Position numbers and translations under genes: made by a program. Below, piece by piece: positions 43,465 to 53,218 of a stretch of DNA of 64,000 bases. How positions within the stretch are numbered: the stretch's first letter is position 1; each line of letters starts with the position of its first letter. This DNA is from Ruegeria atlantica (GTDB lineage Bacteria; Pseudomonadota; Alphaproteobacteria; Rhodobacterales; Rhodobacteraceae): NCBI RefSeq assembly GCF_013032005.1, contig NZ_WQBE01000013.1, positions 1 through 64,000 on the forward strand. Direction: 5' to 3'. Under the pieces are notes generated by a model, which had not been told where the DNA came from, ran no database searches, and was given only the letters and a program-made list of their open reading frames with translations.

Positions 43465-43929
43465 GTGATTGACGCAAGGCTTTCGCCTCATGTTTCCAAC
43501 AATGCCCGGCACCTGCCGGTGCTGCAGCAATCGGCGGCTTTGTGCTATCGTGTCGAGCAAGGGCAACCAGAAGTGCTGTTGATTACAACGCGCAAATCAC
43601 GCCGTTGGATCATTCCCAAAGGGTGGTTGATTGATGGGCTGACTGCGTCTCAGACCGCAGGCCAGGAGGCGTGGGAAGAGGCCGGTATTCGAGGAGAGTG
43701 TGACACGCAGGCAATGGGGCAGTTTTGCTATCGAAAACGTCATCAGAAAAAAGGCGCAGTATTGTGCGTCGTGGATGTCTTTCCGTTATTGGTGACATCG
43801 GTTGCTGCGTGTTTTCCCGAATTCAAACAGCGGCAGAGACAATGGTTTGTGCCGAAAAAAGCCGCAGTTCACGTCAATTTCCCCGAACTTGGGCAAATGT
43901 TTCAAAAACTTGAGCCAATCATGCGCTAA
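43465..43929 (+). CDS. NUDIX hydrolase with degenerate Nudix box
   Basis: The 154-aa protein has PKGWLIDGLT followed by ASQTAGQEAWEEAGI. The central EEAG metal-binding part of the Nudix box is kept, but the first Glu is Leu and the Arg of REUXEE is Gln. It resembles short diphosphoinositol/dinucleotide polyphosphate phosphatases of alphaproteobacteria. Activity should be regarded as likely but not certain. GTG start, AAAGG upstream. Confidence 0.85.
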   Translation: MIDARLSPHVSNNARHLPVLQQSAALCYRVEQGQPEVLLITTRKSRRWIIPKGWLIDGLTASQTAGQEAWEEAGIRGECDTQAMGQFCYRKRHQKKGAVLCVVDVFPLLVTSVAACFPEFKQRQRQWFVPKKAAVHVNFPELGQMFQKLEPIMR

Positions 43930-44000
43930 GATGCCTCTGGTAGGGCTTGATATTGCCATGTCTGTGGTTATCAATTCGACAACCGACATTTGGACGGATC

Positions 44001-44456
44001 ATGATTCAATACGCATTGAAATGCAGCAACGGCCATACATTTGACAGTTGGTTCCAATCGGCCGCCGCTTACGACAAACTGGCATCCACGGGCATGGTGA
44101 CTTGCGCTGTGTGTGGATGCGCGGATGTTGAAAAGGCTATCATGACCCCACGTGTCCGCCCGGCCCGTGAGGCCGTGGCAAAGACCATCGCCCCCATGCC
44201 CGAGGCTGAAACGATAGATGTGGCCGCCCCTGCGCCAGACATTGAAAAGGTGCTGGCCGAGCTGCGCCGCAAGGTCGAAGAGAACTCGGACTATGTGGGT
44301 AAGGATTTTGCCAGCGAAGCGCGCAAAATCCACCTTGGTGATGCGCCCGAGCGTGCGATCTATGGTGAGGCCAAGCCGGACGAAGCGCAGGCCCTGATCG
44401 ACGATGGGGTTCCAGTGGCACCTTTGCCTTTTGTTCCCAGCAGAAAGACAAATTAA
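44001..44456 (+). CDS. DUF1178 family protein
   Basis: The 151-aa protein starts with MIQYALKCSNGHTFDSWF. A second Cys pair in CAVCGC suggests a zinc knuckle (about 8-41), as in the DUF1178 family. The rest is helical and ends in DDGVPVAPLPFVPS. No function is known for the family. GGACGG precedes the ATG. It runs into the SDR gene with only 3 nt between. Confidence 0.85.
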   Translation: MIQYALKCSNGHTFDSWFQSAAAYDKLASTGMVTCAVCGCADVEKAIMTPRVRPAREAVAKTIAPMPEAETIDVAAPAPDIEKVLAELRRKVEENSDYVGKDFASEARKIHLGDAPERAIYGEAKPDEAQALIDDGVPVAPLPFVPSRKTN

Positions 44457-44459
44457 GCC

Positions 44460-45098
44460 GTGCATGTAGTTATTACGGGGGTCAATCGTGGCATTGGCCG
44501 AACGCTGGCCGACAATTACCGGGCCCGCGGGGACAAGCTGACCGGCACCGCGCGGGATGGCAGTGCGCAGGTGGTTCTGGATGTTACCGACCCTTCGCAA
44601 CATTCCGACGTGGCCACGTATCTGGCAGATCAACCCGTCGATTTGCTGATCTGCAACGCCGGGGTATATCTGGACAAAGGGCAAAGCATTGACGGCTATC
44701 CCGCCGACATGTGGGCGCAAAGCTTTGCCATCAACGTGACAGGCGTGTTTCTAACCGTTCAGGCATTGTTGCCGAACTTGCGGGCCGCACGAGGAAAGAT
44801 TGCGATTATTTCATCGACGATGGCCTCGCACACCCGCGCGCCGGGGGGCAGCTATATCTACCGCGCATCAAAGGCCGCAGCCTTGAGTCTGGGACGCAAT
44901 CTGGCCACGGATTTGCGCGATGATGGAATCGCCGTAGGTATCTATCACCCGGGCTGGGTGCGGACCGATATGGGCGGGCCCGAAGCCGATATCACCCTGG
45001 ATCAGGCCGCAAAGGGCCTGATTGAAAGGTTCGATGCGTTGTCACTGGAAACAACGGGTTGTTTCGAAAACTGGGACGGTCGCCCCCACGCTTACTGA
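44460..45098 (+). CDS. short-chain dehydrogenase/reductase
   Basis: The 212-aa SDR has the cofactor motif TGVNRGIG, NAGVY, the catalytic Ser in ISSTM and YRASKAA (YxxxK). It is a short classical SDR with NAD(P) binding and unknown substrate. GTG start immediately after the DUF1178 gene. Its 3' end overlaps the next convergent gene by 7 bp. Confidence 0.9.
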   Translation: MHVVITGVNRGIGRTLADNYRARGDKLTGTARDGSAQVVLDVTDPSQHSDVATYLADQPVDLLICNAGVYLDKGQSIDGYPADMWAQSFAINVTGVFLTVQALLPNLRAARGKIAIISSTMASHTRAPGGSYIYRASKAAALSLGRNLATDLRDDGIAVGIYHPGWVRTDMGGPEADITLDQAAKGLIERFDALSLETTGCFENWDGRPHAY

Positions 45099-45445
45099 CG
45101 TATCAACGCTGCGGTGGGGATTTCGTAGACCTCATCCGGGTCGATGAAAATCACGGTCAGGTCGCCACGTGTTTCATGGCTGATCTTGGCAGGTGAACTG
45201 CTGGAATTCGGCACGCCATCGGTGAAATAGATGCTGCGCACTTCACCGCCGCCCAATGACACAGCCAACGTCGTCGTGCCGTCGTCATGGTGGCGCAATT
45301 CGGCATGGCAGCTGTCGAGCGGTGCGCCGCCCGAGGCGCAGGGCACAGTGCCCAAAGCATTCTTGCCGTCAGTTGCGGCCAGAGTTGAAACCTGTGCAAG
45401 GGCAGGGGAAGACAGCAGGACAACTGCGAGGGCAAGGCGGAACAT
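45092..45445 (-). CDS. secreted hypothetical protein
   Basis: The 117-aa product has a signal peptide (about 1-18, PALAQ) and a mature part with two Cys, short charged strands and the motif SIYFTDGVPNSSSSPAKIS. I do not recognise the family. The start at 45445 was set by AAGAGG upstream and the leader. It is divergent from lysC and converges with the SDR gene. It is probably periplasmic. Confidence 0.7.
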   Translation of the reverse strand: MFRLALAVVLLSSPALAQVSTLAATDGKNALGTVPCASGGAPLDSCHAELRHHDDGTTTLAVSLGGGEVRSIYFTDGVPNSSSSPAKISHETRGDLTVIFIDPDEVYEIPTAALIRQ

Positions 45446-45608
45446 GGAAAACCTCTTGGAAAATTCGATGACTAAGGCTGACAGCCTCGCTGCCGGATGT
45501 AAAGCAGCCCCATGCGGCATTCGGGGCGGTTTTGAACCCTTGCCCTTGCGGCCCCCCTCGCATAAGACGCACGGAACCTGAATTCCAAGGCGCGGAGAGA
45601 CCACCCCC

Positions 45609-46847
45609 ATGCCCGTACTCGTAATGAAATTCGGTGGCACGTCGGTTGCCAACCTTGACCGTATCCGCCGCGCGGCGAAACGCATCGGTGTTGAGGTGGC
45701 CAAGGGCTATGACGTGATCGTCATTGTCTCGGCAATGTCGGGCAAGACCAATGAGCTGGTGGGATGGGTCAACGAAACCTCGCCCCTATTTGATGCGCGT
45801 GAATATGACGCCGTGGTCTCCTCGGGCGAGAATGTGACCGCCGGTCTGATGGCGCTGACATTGCAGGAAATGGATATTCCCGCGCGCAGCTGGCAGGGCT
45901 GGCAGGTGCCGCTGATGACCACCAGTGCCCACAGTCAGGCCCGGATCGAAGAAATTCCGACCGAAAACCTGACCCAAAAATTCGACGAAGGCATGAAAGT
46001 GGCCGTTGTCGCAGGCTTTCAGGGCATCAGCCCCGAAGGGCGCATCACCACGCTGGGCCGGGGCGGGTCGGACACCACCGCCGTGGCCTTTGCCGCCGCG
46101 TTCGGCGCCGAGCGTTGCGATATTTATACGGATGTGGACGGCGTCTATACCACCGACCCGCGCATCTGTGAAAAAGCGCGCAAACTGGACCGTATTTCGT
46201 TCGAAGAGATGCTCGAACTGGCCTCGCTGGGGGCCAAGGTGCTGCAAACCCGCTCGGTCGAACTGGCGATGCGGTATAAGGTGAAACTGCGCGTTCTCTC
46301 AAGTTTCGAAGAACAATCCGACGAGGCCGGTACGCTGGTCGTTGACGAGGAGGATATCATGGAATCCAATGTTGTGGCCGGTGTGGCCTATTCCCGTGAC
46401 GAGGCTAAGATGACCGTCGTTTCGGTGGCGGACCGACCCGGTATCGCCTCGATCATCTTTACCGCGCTCAGCGATGAGGGCGTGAACGTGGACATGATCG
46501 TTCAGAATATTTCGGACGAGGGGCGCACCGACATGACCTTCTCGTGCCCGACCGATCAGGTCGCGCGTGCCGAGAAAGCGTTGTTGGCGATCAAGGACGC
46601 GGGTGAGCTGAACTATGCCGAACTGGTTGCGGACGAAGATGTCTGCAAGGTCTCGGTGGTGGGCATCGGAATGCGTTCTCAGTCGGGTGTTGCGGCCAAA
46701 ATGTTCAAGATACTCTCGGATGAGGGGATCAACATTAAGGTCATTACAACCTCTGAGATAAAAATTTCCGTCCTTGTGGATCGGAAATACATGGAACTTG
46801 CGGTTCAGGCACTGCATGATGCCTTTGAACTGGACAAGGCGGCCTGA
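45609..46847 (+). CDS. lysC: aspartate kinase
   Basis: The 412-aa kinase has KFGGTSVANLDRI at the start, the catalytic core with GRGGSDTTAVAFAAAFGAERCDIYTDVDGVYTTDPR, and two ACT domains (about 265-410) for allosteric control by lysine and threonine. It starts the aspartate pathway to Lys, Thr, Met and Ile. GGAGAG precedes the ATG. The next gene ptsP follows after 46 nt. Confidence 0.97.
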   Translation: MPVLVMKFGGTSVANLDRIRRAAKRIGVEVAKGYDVIVIVSAMSGKTNELVGWVNETSPLFDAREYDAVVSSGENVTAGLMALTLQEMDIPARSWQGWQVPLMTTSAHSQARIEEIPTENLTQKFDEGMKVAVVAGFQGISPEGRITTLGRGGSDTTAVAFAAAFGAERCDIYTDVDGVYTTDPRICEKARKLDRISFEEMLELASLGAKVLQTRSVELAMRYKVKLRVLSSFEEQSDEAGTLVVDEEDIMESNVVAGVAYSRDEAKMTVVSVADRPGIASIIFTALSDEGVNVDMIVQNISDEGRTDMTFSCPTDQVARAEKALLAIKDAGELNYAELVADEDVCKVSVVGIGMRSQSGVAAKMFKILSDEGINIKVITTSEIKISVLVDRKYMELAVQALHDAFELDKAA

Positions 46848-46893
46848 GCATTTCAGCCAAGGATTTCGCCTGACACAATAATTTGGTTGGGCC

Positions 46894-49137
46894 ATGGCGG
46901 ACGGCACCGAAACAGAATCCCGCAAGCTGCTTGGGCGGCTGCGCGAAGAAATGGCGAGCGAAGCCGCCGGTCAGGAACGTCTTGACCGGATTACGCATCT
47001 GATCGCCGACAGCATCCGGGCCGAGGTCTGCTCGGTCTATCTGTTTCGCGACGAAGACACGTTGGAGCTGTGCGCCACCGAAGGCTTGGCACCCGAAGCG
47101 GTGCACAAGACCCGGATGCGTATGGGCGAAGGTCTGGTTGGCCGCGTCGCCCAATCTGGCAAGGTCGTGAATACCCCTGACGCGCCGTCGGCCAAAGGCT
47201 TCCGCTATATGCCGGAAACCGGCGAAGAACGGTTTTCGTCTTTTCTGGGCGTGCCGGTTCAACGGCTGGGTGAAAAACTGGGCGTTCTGGTGGTGCAATC
47301 CCGCGAGGCGCGCCAGTTTTCGGCGGATGAGGTTTATGCGCTGGAAGTCGTCGCAATGGTTTTGGCCGAGATGGCCGAACTGGGCGCCTTTGTCGGTGAG
47401 GGTGCGGCCCTGTCGCCCCTGCACCAGCAATCAGTACAGCTGAGCGGTGGTCCCGCACAGGAAGGATACGCCGAAGGTCATGTCTGGCTGCATGAGCCCC
47501 GCGTCGTGGTCACCAACCCGATTGCCGATGATCCACATCGCGAACGTGAACGCCTGAATGAAGCGGTCGAAGAGCTGCGCGTTGGCGTCGACAAGATGCT
47601 TGAAATCTCGCAGGGCGGCGACAAGGAACAGCTGCAAGTCCTTGAGGCTTATCGCATGTTTGCCAATTCCAAAGGTTGGATGCGCCGGATGGAAGAGGAC
47701 ATCGCCCTGGGCCTAAGCGCCGAGGCAGCGGTTGAAAAAGAACAATCGCAGGCCCGCGCGCGGATGGGGCAGGTAACCGATCCGTATTTGCGTGAACGGC
47801 TGGCTGATCTGGATGACCTGTCCAACCGGTTGCTGCGCATTCTGACCGGGCAAGGCAATACAAATGGCTCTGACCTGCCACCTGATCCGATCCTAATCGC
47901 CCGCAATATCGGTCCCGGAGACCTGTTGGAATACGGTCGATCACTGAAAGGCATCGTGCTTGAGGAAGGCTCGGTCGGCAGTCATGCCACTATCGTGGCA
48001 CGTGCGTTGGCTATTCCGCTGGTGGTACATGTGGGCCGGATCACGACCGAGGCGCTGAACGGCGACCATATTCTGGTCGATGGGGATCAGGGCATTGTCC
48101 ATCTGCGTCCCGAAGACACCGTGGCAAACGCTGTGCGAGATAAAATCGCGATGCAGGCCAAGGCGCAGGAACGCTATGCCTCAATCCGTGAAACCCCGAC
48201 AGTGACGCGGGATGGGGAGCGGATCAATCTGGTAATGAATGCGGGGCTGATGGCCGATCTACCCTCATTGAATAATTCCGGGGCCGAGGGCGTGGGCCTG
48301 TTCCGAACCGAGCTGCAGTTCCTGATCCGCAACCAGATGCCCAAGCGGTCAGAATTGGTGACACAATATCAACGGGTTCTGGACGCTGCTGAAGGCAAGC
48401 GCGTGATCTTTCGCACGTTGGATATCGGGTCCGACAAGGTTCTGCCTTACATGAAGCACGTGGCGGAACCGAACCCGGCGTTGGGTTGGCGCGCAATCCG
48501 CGTCGGTCTGGACAAACGCGGCGTGATGCGGATGCAGTTGCAGGCCCTCTTGCGTGCCGCCAATGGCCGCCCCTTGTCGATCATGTTCCCCTTCGTGGCG
48601 CAAGCCGACGAGTTTTACGAGGCCCGCTGGGAGGTCAATAAAACCATCGAGCGTGAAAAGCGTCTGGGTCATATCCTGCCCGAAACGCTTGAGGTTGGGG
48701 CGATGCTGGAAACCCCATCGCTGGCCTTTGCGCCGCAAAAGTTCTTTGACGAGGTCGATTTTGTCTCGGTCGGAGGCAATGATCTGAAGCAGTTCTTCTT
48801 TGCTGCTGACCGTGAAAATGAACTGGTACGTCGTCGCTATGACACGCTGAATGTCAGCTTTCTGAGTTTCATCGCGCAGATCGTTGAGCGCTGCAACTCC
48901 TCCAATACGCCGCTTTCGTTCTGCGGCGAGGATGCCGGTCGCCCGGTTGAGGCGCTGTGCCTGGCCGCGATGGGTATTCGGACACTGTCCATGCGTCCGG
49001 CCTCGATCGGTCCGGTCAAAAGCGTGTTGCTGCGGGCCGATTTGCAATCTTTGCGCAAGATCATCGCGGATGCGCGGCACCGGGGTGAGCAATCGGTGCG
49101 CCCCGCCGTCATGGAGTGGCTGCGCAATCAGGGCTGA
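46894..49137 (+). CDS. ptsP: PTS(Ntr) enzyme I, phosphoenolpyruvate phosphotransferase
   Basis: This 747-aa protein has an N-terminal GAF domain (about 15-155), a PEP-utilising mobile domain with phospho-His364 in GSHATIVARA, and a PEP-binding TIM barrel with Cys677 in FCGEDAGRP. It phosphorylates NPr in the nitrogen-related PTS, a regulatory rather than sugar-uptake system. The length equals that of E. coli PtsP. The lysC-ptsP neighbourhood is common in alphaproteobacteria. Confidence 0.96.
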   Translation: MADGTETESRKLLGRLREEMASEAAGQERLDRITHLIADSIRAEVCSVYLFRDEDTLELCATEGLAPEAVHKTRMRMGEGLVGRVAQSGKVVNTPDAPSAKGFRYMPETGEERFSSFLGVPVQRLGEKLGVLVVQSREARQFSADEVYALEVVAMVLAEMAELGAFVGEGAALSPLHQQSVQLSGGPAQEGYAEGHVWLHEPRVVVTNPIADDPHRERERLNEAVEELRVGVDKMLEISQGGDKEQLQVLEAYRMFANSKGWMRRMEEDIALGLSAEAAVEKEQSQARARMGQVTDPYLRERLADLDDLSNRLLRILTGQGNTNGSDLPPDPILIARNIGPGDLLEYGRSLKGIVLEEGSVGSHATIVARALAIPLVVHVGRITTEALNGDHILVDGDQGIVHLRPEDTVANAVRDKIAMQAKAQERYASIRETPTVTRDGERINLVMNAGLMADLPSLNNSGAEGVGLFRTELQFLIRNQMPKRSELVTQYQRVLDAAEGKRVIFRTLDIGSDKVLPYMKHVAEPNPALGWRAIRVGLDKRGVMRMQLQALLRAANGRPLSIMFPFVAQADEFYEARWEVNKTIEREKRLGHILPETLEVGAMLETPSLAFAPQKFFDEVDFVSVGGNDLKQFFFAADRENELVRRRYDTLNVSFLSFIAQIVERCNSSNTPLSFCGEDAGRPVEALCLAAMGIRTLSMRPASIGPVKSVLLRADLQSLRKIIADARHRGEQSVRPAVMEWLRNQG

Positions 49138-49190
49138 CATCCCAATTCCGGACTTGCTTTCTGCATCTGCATTGCCTATGCCATTTGCAA

Positions 49191-49206
49191 ATGTTAGCGT
49201 TAACAT
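49191..49206. promoter_or_regulatory. LacI-family-like operator upstream of zwf
   Basis: ATGTTAGCGTTAACAT is a 16-bp near-perfect palindrome with a single mispaired position, centred 77 bp before the zwf ATG. The central CG and TGTTA/TAACA arms match the pattern of LacI/GalR/GntR sites for sugar genes. No regulator gene is adjacent. Confidence 0.6.
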
Positions 49207-49275
49207 CGCTCAAACCACAAGTGCTGCGACTTTCTGGTGCTATGTTGGCAGAGGTAGAACTGAAGGAGCCCGTCG

Positions 49276-50721
49276 ATGGTTTCACGCGTAATTCCGGTTA
49301 ACCCGTTCGATCTGGTGCTGTTCGGTGCGACCGGCGATCTGGCTCAACGCAAGATTCTACCGGGCCTATATCACCGCTTTGAGGTCGGGCAGATGCCCGA
49401 GGACGCCTGCATCATCGGTTCGGCGCGATCGGACATGGACAGTGATGCATTCCGCGATCAGATACGCGCCTCGATGGCGGAGTTTGCGCCGGAATTCAAA
49501 AAGGACGTTCTGGATCGCTTTCTAAGCCGGGTCTCGTATGTCCCTGTTGATGCGTCAGGCGATGCCGGCTGGTCGAATTTGGCCAAAGCAATGCGCCCTG
49601 ACGTCGTGCGTGCGTTCTATTTGTCGGTGGGGCCTGGCTTGTTTTCGGGCATTGCGCACCGGCTGAACCAACACGGGTTGGCCACATCAGACAGCCGCAT
49701 CGTGGTGGAAAAACCCTTTGGTCATGATCTGGCGTCCGCCAAAGCGTTGAACGAGGGGCTGCGTACCTGCTTCGAAGAACACCAGATTTACCGGATCGAC
49801 CACTATCTGGGTAAAGAGACGGTTCAGAACCTGATGGCCCTGCGTTTTGCCAATTCCCTGTTCGAACCGCTATGGAACTCGACCCATATTGACCACGTAC
49901 AGATCACGGTTGCTGAAACTGTGGGCGTTGAAGGGCGCGGCGCTTATTATGACCAGTCCGGTGCCATGCGGGACATGATTCAGAACCACTTGGTACAGCT
50001 TTTGTGTCTGACGGCGATGGAGCCGCCGTCGAAATTTGCGCCCAATGCTGTGCGCGATGAAAAGGTCAAGGTGATCGAAGCGTTGGAGCCTGTTGAGCAG
50101 AAAGATATCGCGCGCGGCCAATACCGCGCCGAACACGGGCAGGGTGGTTATGTCGATCACGTTGGCAACCCCGGCAGTCGTACGGAAAGCTTCATCGCGC
50201 TGAAGGTACATCTGGGCAACTGGCGGTGGGCGGGTGTTCCGTTCTATCTGCGCACCGGCAAGCGGCTGCGGGCGCGGGAATCCGAGATTGCCGTGTTCTT
50301 TCGTGACCCGCCGCATACGATCTTTCCGAATGTTGGCCCGCTGCACGGGAACGTGCTGGTGATCCGGCTGCAACCGGACGAGGGCATCACCCTGCGCACC
50401 ACCATTAAAGATCCAGGCCCAGGCGGGTTCCGCCTGTCTGATGTGGCGCTGGACATGAGTTTTGCCGACGCTTTGGGCGTCGAGGCCAGCGCGCCGGATG
50501 CCTATGAGCGGCTGATTATGGATGTCATACGCGGCGACCAGACCCTGTTCATGCGCGGTGACGAGGCCGAGGCCGCCTGGGCCTGGGTCGATCCCATCAT
50601 TCAAGGCTGGGAAGATCGCGGCGATCGCCCGGCACGCTATGATCAGGGCAGTTCGGGCCCCGAAGAAGCATTGATGCTGATGCACCGCGACGGACGTCGC
50701 TGGCGTCAGATCGGAGGTTAA
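49276..50721 (+). CDS. zwf: glucose-6-phosphate 1-dehydrogenase
   Basis: The 481-aa NADP enzyme has the N-terminal [11 protein letters not shown] nucleotide motif and the active site [13 protein letters not shown] (173-185, His176 and Lys180). It makes 6-phosphogluconolactone, the entry to the Entner-Doudoroff path. AAGGAG precedes the ATG. The gene is followed directly by edd. No lactonase gene lies in between. Confidence 0.97.
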   Translation: MVSRVIPVNPFDLVLFGATGDLAQRKILPGLYHRFEVGQMPEDACIIGSARSDMDSDAFRDQIRASMAEFAPEFKKDVLDRFLSRVSYVPVDASGDAGWSNLAKAMRPDVVRAFYLSVGPGLFSGIAHRLNQHGLATSDSRIVVEKPFGHDLASAKALNEGLRTCFEEHQIYRIDHYLGKETVQNLMALRFANSLFEPLWNSTHIDHVQITVAETVGVEGRGAYYDQSGAMRDMIQNHLVQLLCLTAMEPPSKFAPNAVRDEKVKVIEALEPVEQKDIARGQYRAEHGQGGYVDHVGNPGSRTESFIALKVHLGNWRWAGVPFYLRTGKRLRARESEIAVFFRDPPHTIFPNVGPLHGNVLVIRLQPDEGITLRTTIKDPGPGGFRLSDVALDMSFADALGVEASAPDAYERLIMDVIRGDQTLFMRGDEAEAAWAWVDPIIQGWEDRGDRPARYDQGSSGPEEALMLMHRDGRRWRQIGG

Positions 50722-50723
50722 CC

Positions 50724-52529
50724 ATGGTTCATTCTGTTATCACTGACGTCACCCAGCGGATCATCGACCGCAGCGCCGACCTGCGTGGCCCGCATCTGGA
50801 ACGGATGGAACAGGCCAAATCCAAAGGCCCGGCTCGCGCGCATCTGTCCTGCAGCGGTCAGGCCCATGCTTATGCTGGGGCGGGGACAGATCAACAGGCG
50901 ATGGCGACCGGCGCCGCCGGAAACCTTGGTATTGTTACCGCTTATAACGACATGCTTTCAGCTCACCAGCCGTTTGAACGCTACCCTGGCCTGATCCGGG
51001 ATGCGATCCGCACTGCCGGTGGCACTGCGCAAGTTGCAGGTGGTGTACCTGCCATGTGCGACGGCGTCACCCAAGGCGAGGCCGGGATGGAGCTGTCGCT
51101 GTTTTCGCGCGATGTGATTGCGTTGGCCACGGGCGTCGCGCTGAGCCACAATACCTACGACGCAGCTGTTTTCCTTGGCGTTTGCGACAAGATTGTTCCC
51201 GGTCTGATAATTGGGGCGCAGGCCTTCGGCCATTTGCCCGCCGTGTTCCTGCCCGCAGGCCCGATGACCAGCGGCCTGCCCAATGATGAAAAGGCCAAGG
51301 TGCGCCAGAAATTCGCTGCCGGAGAAATTGGCCGCGATGAACTTATGGCCGCCGAAATGGCTGCTTATCACGGCCCCGGCACCTGTACCTTCTACGGTAC
51401 CGCCAACACCAACCAGATGCTGATGGAGTTCATGGGCCTGCACCTGCCGGGCTCTAGCTTCATTAACCCGAACACGCCGCTGCGGGATGCCTTGACCGAA
51501 GAGGGTGCGCGCCGGGCGTTGTCGCTGAGTGCGCTGGGTAACAATTACACACCGGTTTATCAGATTCTCGATGAGCGGGCCTTCGTGAATGGCATCGTCG
51601 GGCTGATGGCCACCGGTGGCTCGACCAACTTGCTGATCCACCTGATCGCAATGGCGCGGGCGGGTGGTATCATGCTGGATTGGCAAGATTTTTCTGACAT
51701 TTCCGCCGTTGTCCCGCTGGTCGCGCGGGTCTATCCCAACGGTTTGGCGGATGTGAACCATTTCCACGCGGCTGGTGGTTTGGGGTATTGCATCGGCACG
51801 CTGCTCGACGATGGGCTTTTGCACCCGGACACCCTGACAGTCGCAGGGCAGGGCCTGCACAATTACACCAAGGAACCCAAGTTGAAAGACGGCGATCTGG
51901 TTTGGGAAGAGGGCGCGGGCCACAGTCTGAACGACAAGATCGTCCGCCCCGCCAAGGACCCGTTCCAGCCTACAGGTGGACTGTCACGCCTGACTGGCAA
52001 TCTGGGCACCGCCGTCATGAAGGTTTCCGCAGTCGCGCCCGAACATCAGATCGTCGAAGCACCCGTGCGTGTTTTCCATGATCAGGCCGAGGTCAAGGCG
52101 GCCTTCAAGGCGGGCGACTTCACCGGGGACGTGATCGTTGTGGTCCGCTTCCAGGGACCAAAGGCCAATGGCATGCCCGAATTGCATTCACTGACGCCAA
52201 TCCTGGCGATCCTCCAGGGCAGGGGCCAAAAGGTGGCGTTGGTCACGGATGGCCGTATGTCAGGTGCCTCGGGCAAGGTTCCCGCCGCGATCCATGTCTG
52301 CCCCGAGGCGCTGGAGGGCGGTGCAATTGCCTATCTCCAGGATGGTGATGTGCTGCGCGTTGACGCAGTGAAAGGCGAATTGGAAATCCTCACTCCGGGT
52401 GTGCTGGATCGCACCCCGGTCACTGCGGATCTGTCCGCCAATCAGCACGGGGTCGGACGGGATCTGTTCGCCGTATTTCGCAACAACGTCGGGTCTGCCG
52501 ACGCGGGTGCTAGCATTTTCGGAGTGTAA
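50724..52529 (+). CDS. edd: 6-phosphogluconate dehydratase
   Basis: The 601-aa IlvD/Edd family Fe-S enzyme has Cys112 in [10 protein letters not shown] and the second cysteine motif in GVCDKIVPG, and a C-terminal domain with [15 protein letters not shown]. It converts 6-phosphogluconate to KDPG. It follows zwf after 2 nt, with GGAGG overlapping the zwf end. Length and motifs separate it from dihydroxyacid dehydratases. Confidence 0.96.
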   Translation: MVHSVITDVTQRIIDRSADLRGPHLERMEQAKSKGPARAHLSCSGQAHAYAGAGTDQQAMATGAAGNLGIVTAYNDMLSAHQPFERYPGLIRDAIRTAGGTAQVAGGVPAMCDGVTQGEAGMELSLFSRDVIALATGVALSHNTYDAAVFLGVCDKIVPGLIIGAQAFGHLPAVFLPAGPMTSGLPNDEKAKVRQKFAAGEIGRDELMAAEMAAYHGPGTCTFYGTANTNQMLMEFMGLHLPGSSFINPNTPLRDALTEEGARRALSLSALGNNYTPVYQILDERAFVNGIVGLMATGGSTNLLIHLIAMARAGGIMLDWQDFSDISAVVPLVARVYPNGLADVNHFHAAGGLGYCIGTLLDDGLLHPDTLTVAGQGLHNYTKEPKLKDGDLVWEEGAGHSLNDKIVRPAKDPFQPTGGLSRLTGNLGTAVMKVSAVAPEHQIVEAPVRVFHDQAEVKAAFKAGDFTGDVIVVVRFQGPKANGMPELHSLTPILAILQGRGQKVALVTDGRMSGASGKVPAAIHVCPEALEGGAIAYLQDGDVLRVDAVKGELEILTPGVLDRTPVTADLSANQHGVGRDLFAVFRNNVGSADAGASIFGV

Positions 52530-52534
52530 TCTTC

Positions 52535-53167
52535 ATGTCAAAAACCCAACGAACCCGCGAAATCTGCGAGCTGGCACCTATCGTTCCGGTTCTGGTCGTC
52601 GACGATGCCGCGCAAGCCCGGCCTTTGGCCGAAGCGTTGGTGGCAGGTGGCTTACCCGCCCTGGAGGTGACCTTGCGCACTCCGGCGGCACTGGATGCCA
52701 TCCGGGCTATGGCGCAGGTGCCCGGTGGGGTGGTGGGCGCTGGCACGCTGGTCACCCCCGAAGACGTACGCGCCGCAAAAGAGGCAGGCGCGCAGTTCGG
52801 TGTTTCGCCCGGCGCAACAGACGTATTGATTGCAGCGTGTGAGGCCGAAGGCCTGCCTCTGCTGCCCGGCGCGGCCACGGCCAGCGAGGCGATGCGCCTG
52901 CTGGAAAAAGGCTATGACATGCTGAAGTTCTTCCCCGCTGAGGCCTCTGGCGGCGCGCCCGCGTTGAAAGCCATCGGCGCGCCGCTGCCGCAGATCACGT
53001 TCTGTCCGACGGGTGGTGTTTCGCCAGCCAATGCCAGCGATTACCTGTCGCTGACGAATGTCGCCTGCGCTGGCGGCAGCTGGGTTGCGCCCAAACAGAT
53101 GGTGCAGAGCGGTGATTGGGCCGGGATCGAAGCCCTTGCGCGTGACGCCTCAAAGCTGATGGATTGA
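52535..53167 (+). CDS. eda: KDPG aldolase (2-dehydro-3-deoxy-phosphogluconate aldolase)
   Basis: The 210-aa class I aldolase has EVTLRTPAAL and the Schiff-base Lys131 in MLKFFPAEASGG. It splits KDPG to pyruvate and glyceraldehyde-3-phosphate, completing the Entner-Doudoroff route. GGAGTG precedes the ATG, 5 nt after edd. It also could act on 2-keto-4-hydroxyglutarate, as in E. coli. Confidence 0.96.
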   Translation: MSKTQRTREICELAPIVPVLVVDDAAQARPLAEALVAGGLPALEVTLRTPAALDAIRAMAQVPGGVVGAGTLVTPEDVRAAKEAGAQFGVSPGATDVLIAACEAEGLPLLPGAATASEAMRLLEKGYDMLKFFPAEASGGAPALKAIGAPLPQITFCPTGGVSPANASDYLSLTNVACAGGSWVAPKQMVQSGDWAGIEALARDASKLMD

Positions 53168-53218
53168 CGCGGCTTTTTGCTGCGCTAGGTTGGGCGTCAA
53201 TTCAAACAGGTTGATCCC

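Noticed and set aside
49870-51923. Long antisense frames (271 and 321 codons) opposite zwf and edd
   Set aside because: They are shadows of highly conserved genes with no recognisable domain and no ribosome sites.
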